Below, in pieces: positions 7,097 to 9,022 of a DNA stretch of 9,022 nucleotides. This DNA comes from an uncultured Curvibacter sp. (GTDB taxonomy: Bacteria > Pseudomonadota > Gammaproteobacteria > Burkholderiales > Burkholderiaceae): NCBI GenBank assembly GCA_946481355.1, contig CAMLNH010000090.1, positions 1 to 9,022 on the forward strand, given 5' to 3'. The notes below the pieces were generated by a model that was not told the origin of the DNA, ran no database searches, and saw only the letters and a list, made by a program, of their open reading frames with translations. Numbering within the stretch: position 1 is the first letter of the stretch; every line of letters begins with the position of its first letter. Both the position numbers and the translations under genes were made by a program.

Positions 7097-8230
7097 TCAG
7101 CGCATCAGGACCAGATTGTCCCTGTGCACCATCTCCGGCTCACCGGTATAGCCCAGCAGCTTCTCGAACTCGCTCGAAGGCTTGCGACACAACAGCCGCG
7201 CCTCGGCGCTCGCGTAGTTGGCCAGGCCGCGGGCGATTTCCACGCCCTGTTCGTCACGCACGGCAATGACTTCGCCGCGCGAGAACTCGCCTTCCACCGC
7301 CTTCATGCCGATGGGCAGCAGGCTCTTGCCCTCGGCCTGCAGCTTGGCCGCCGCACCGGCATCGACCACCACGGCGCCGCGCAGCTGCAGATGGTCGGCC
7401 ATCCACTGCTTGCGGGCCTGGGTCTTGGCGGTCTGCGCCACCAGCAGGGTACCGATGGCCTCGCCCTGCGCCAGGCGCACCAGGGCATCTGGCTCACGCC
7501 CCCAGGCGATCACGGTGGAGGCGCCCGAACCCGCGGCGCGCTTGGCCGCGAGGATCTTGGTGATCATGCCGCCCTTGCCCAGGCTGGAGCCCGCGCCGCC
7601 GGCCATGGCCTCGAGCGCTGGATCACCGGCCTGCGCCTCGTGCACGAACTTGGCCGCCGGATCCTTGCGCGGATCGGCCGTGTACAGGCCCTTCTGGTCG
7701 GTCAGGATGATCAACGCATCGGCCTCGACCAAATTGGCCACGAGAGCGCCCAGCGTATCGTTGTCGCCGAACTTGATCTCGTCGTTGACCACCGTGTCGT
7801 TCTCGTTGATCACCGGCACCACACCCAGCTGCAGCAGCGTGAGCAGGGTGGAGCGGGCGTTGAGGTAACGCTCGCGGTCGGCCAGATCCGCATGTGTGAG
7901 CAAGACCTGGGCGCTGCCCAGGCCGTGGGCCTTCAAGCGCGTCTCGTACATCTGCGCCAGGCCCATCTGGCCCACCGCAGCGGCGGCCTGCAGCTCATGG
8001 ATTTCCTTGGGGCGATTGGTCCAGCCCAGGCGCTTCATGCCCTCGGCGATGGCGCCGCTGGACACCATGATGACCTCGCGACCGTCGCGCACCAGGGCCG
8101 CGATCTGACGGCTCCATTCCTCGATGGCGGCCTCGTCCAGACCCCGACCTTCGTTGGTGACGAGGCTGGAGCCGACCTTGACCACGATGCGCCGCGCCTG
8201 GCGCAGAACGGAAGCGGATGTCTGATTCAT
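7097..8230 (-). CDS. proB: Glutamate 5-kinase
   Basis: The 377-residue product phosphorylates glutamate to gamma-glutamyl phosphate, the first and feedback-controlled step of proline synthesis. An amino-acid-kinase domain covers about 12-265: VKVGSS (17-22) and VSSGAIAEG (56-64) bind nucleotide and phosphate, INENDTV (141-147) and [12 protein letters not shown] (154-165) contact glutamate, and GKGGMITK (218-225) is the conserved glycine-rich loop. A PUA domain follows at about 280-360. Length is close to the 367 of E. coli. I chose the ATG at 8230 because [20 protein letters not shown] is a normal N-terminus; a TTG at 8266 would add 12 unlikely residues. It lies 57 bp after obgE on the same strand with no terminator between, the usual obgE-proB arrangement. 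The next proline gene, proA, is not in the window. Proline synthesis and proS lie near each other but on separate transcripts. Confidence 0.97.
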   Translation of the reverse strand: MNQTSASVLRQARRIVVKVGSSLVTNEGRGLDEAAIEEWSRQIAALVRDGREVIMVSSGAIAEGMKRLGWTNRPKEIHELQAAAAVGQMGLAQMYETRLKAHGLGSAQVLLTHADLADRERYLNARSTLLTLLQLGVVPVINENDTVVNDEIKFGDNDTLGALVANLVEADALIILTDQKGLYTADPRKDPAAKFVHEAQAGDPALEAMAGGAGSSLGKGGMITKILAAKRAAGSGASTVIAWGREPDALVRLAQGEAIGTLLVAQTAKTQARKQWMADHLQLRGAVVVDAGAAAKLQAEGKSLLPIGMKAVEGEFSRGEVIAVRDEQGVEIARGLANYASAEARLLCRKPSSEFEKLLGYTGEPEMVHRDNLVLMR

Positions 8231-8287
8231 CTTGAGGTGCGGATGGCTGCATGGACACGCCAGCAACCATGAATGAAACCGGAGATT

Positions 8288-9022
8288 CTAGGCGTCCGGC
8301 GGCACGTCCTTGAAGCGCGGATCGACTTCGGCCACGGGCGGCTGCTCGGCCACCTGCTGCTTCTTGACCTGCTCGTACACCGACTTGACCAGCGGGTCGC
8401 AACCCTCGTGCGTGAGCGCCGAGATCTGAAAGACCGGCCCCTTGTACTTGAAACGCTTCACGAAGTCCTTGACCCTCGCCTCACGCTCCTCGACCGGGAT
8501 CACGTCAAGCTTGTTGAGCACCAGCCAGCGCGGCTTGTCGTACAGGGCCGCATCATATTTCTTGAGTTCGGCCACAATGGCCTTGGCCTGCGCGACCGGA
8601 TCGACGTTGTCATCAAAGGGCGCGAGGTCCACTACATGCAGCAGCAGACGGGTGCGCTGCAGATGGCGCAGGAAGAGGTGCCCCAGGCCCGCGCCTTCGG
8701 AAGCTCCCTCGATCAGACCCGGCAGATCCGCCACGACGAAGCTCTGCTCGGGGCCGACGCGCACCACGCCCAGATTGGGGTGCAGGGTGGTAAAGGGGTA
8801 GTCGGCGATGCGCGGACGGGCATTGGAGATGGCCGTGATCAGCGTGGACTTGCCGGCATTGGGCAGACCCAGCAGGCCCACATCGGCCAGCACCTTGAGT
8901 TCGAGCTTGAGGTTGCGCTTCTCGCCCGGCCAGCCCGGGGTCTTCTGGCGCGGCGCACGGTTGATGGCGCTCTTGAAGCGCAGGTTCCCGAAACCGCCGT
9001 CGCCACCCTTGGCGATGGTGAT
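8288..9022 (-). CDS. obgE: Obg-family GTPase ObgE/CgtA, C-terminal part (cut by right edge)
   Basis: The visible 244 residues lack the N-terminal part of the Obg domain, about 120 residues by comparison with E. coli ObgE, which lies beyond the right edge. They begin with [18 protein letters not shown], the end of the glycine-rich Obg domain, and continue with [11 protein letters not shown]. The GTPase domain follows: G1 GLPNAGKST (visible residues 52-60), the switch region [14 protein letters not shown]3 DLPG, G4 NKLD and G5 SAL. Obg proteins are essential GTPases that bind the 50S ribosomal subunit and link ribosome assembly to stress signalling. The tail ends shortly after the GTPase domain at [10 protein letters not shown], without the long acidic extension of E. 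coli ObgE. In related genomes rplU-rpmA lie upstream and proB downstream; only the latter is visible here. Confidence 0.97.
   Translation of the reverse strand: MTIAKGGDGGFGNLRFKSAINRAPRQKTPGWPGEKRNLKLELKVLADVGLLGLPNAGKSTLITAISNARPRIADYPFTTLHPNLGVVRVGPEQSFVVADLPGLIEGASEGAGLGHLFLRHLQRTRLLLHVVDLAPFDDNVDPVAQAKAIVAELKKYDAALYDKPRWLVLNKLDVIPVEEREARVKDFVKRFKYKGPVFQISALTHEGCDPLVKSVYEQVKKQQVAEQPPVAEVDPRFKDVPPDA

Noticed and set aside
7124..8272. 382-residue open frame on the plus strand opposite proB
   Set aside because: Antisense shadow of proB with the same His/Gln/Leu-rich bias and no family signature.

Overview
This is a chromosomal housekeeping segment from a high-GC betaproteobacterium. The evidence is gene content, the order obgE-proB-(rppH)-proS, the 581-residue bacterial ProRS with an insertion domain, an RppH with a long extra tail, and codon use strongly biased to G/C at third positions. 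A member of Burkholderiales, probably Comamonadaceae, fits best; that placement is inference from general familiarity with these proteins. No tRNA, rRNA, CRISPR array, insertion sequence, phage gene or defence system is visible.

Layout. (1) 1-330, minus: the N-terminal 110 codons of an exported protein of unknown function, cut by the left edge. (2) 398-877, minus: a SlyD-type FKBP prolyl isomerase with a His-rich tail. It is divergent from (3) 950-1270, plus: the CGFS monothiol glutaredoxin grxD, which ends in a clear intrinsic terminator. (4) 1451-2446, plus: a stand-alone Lon-like AAA+ ATPase with no protease domain. (5) 2518-3816, plus: a CNNM/CorC-type membrane protein very close to E. 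coli YtfL (PaeA). Its 3' end overlaps by 29 bp the convergent (6) 3788-4462, minus: a small exported lytic transglycosylase sitting directly downstream of (7) 4465-6210, minus: proS. (8) 6302-6949, plus: rppH, divergent from proS. (9) 6950-7096: a gene-free stretch between convergent rppH and proB that looks like a dispersed intergenic repeat. (10) 7097-8230, minus: proB, preceded on the same strand by (11) 8288-9022, minus: the C-terminal two thirds of obgE, cut by the right edge.

How the genes relate. obgE and proB are probably one transcript (57 bp gap, no terminator seen). proS and the transglycosylase gene are almost certainly cotranscribed (2 nt between stop and start). proB (proline synthesis) and proS (prolyl-tRNA charging) lie close together but on separate transcripts, with rppH (mRNA 5'-end processing) between them. 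slyD (metallochaperone/foldase) and grxD (Fe-S delivery) are divergent and share a 72-bp control region containing a perfect inverted repeat.

I did not find a convincing undescribed system. The best candidates for a second look are the protease-less Lon-like ATPase, the 6950-7096 intergenic element, the unidentified exported protein at the left edge, and inverted repeats placed at promoters and gene ends.
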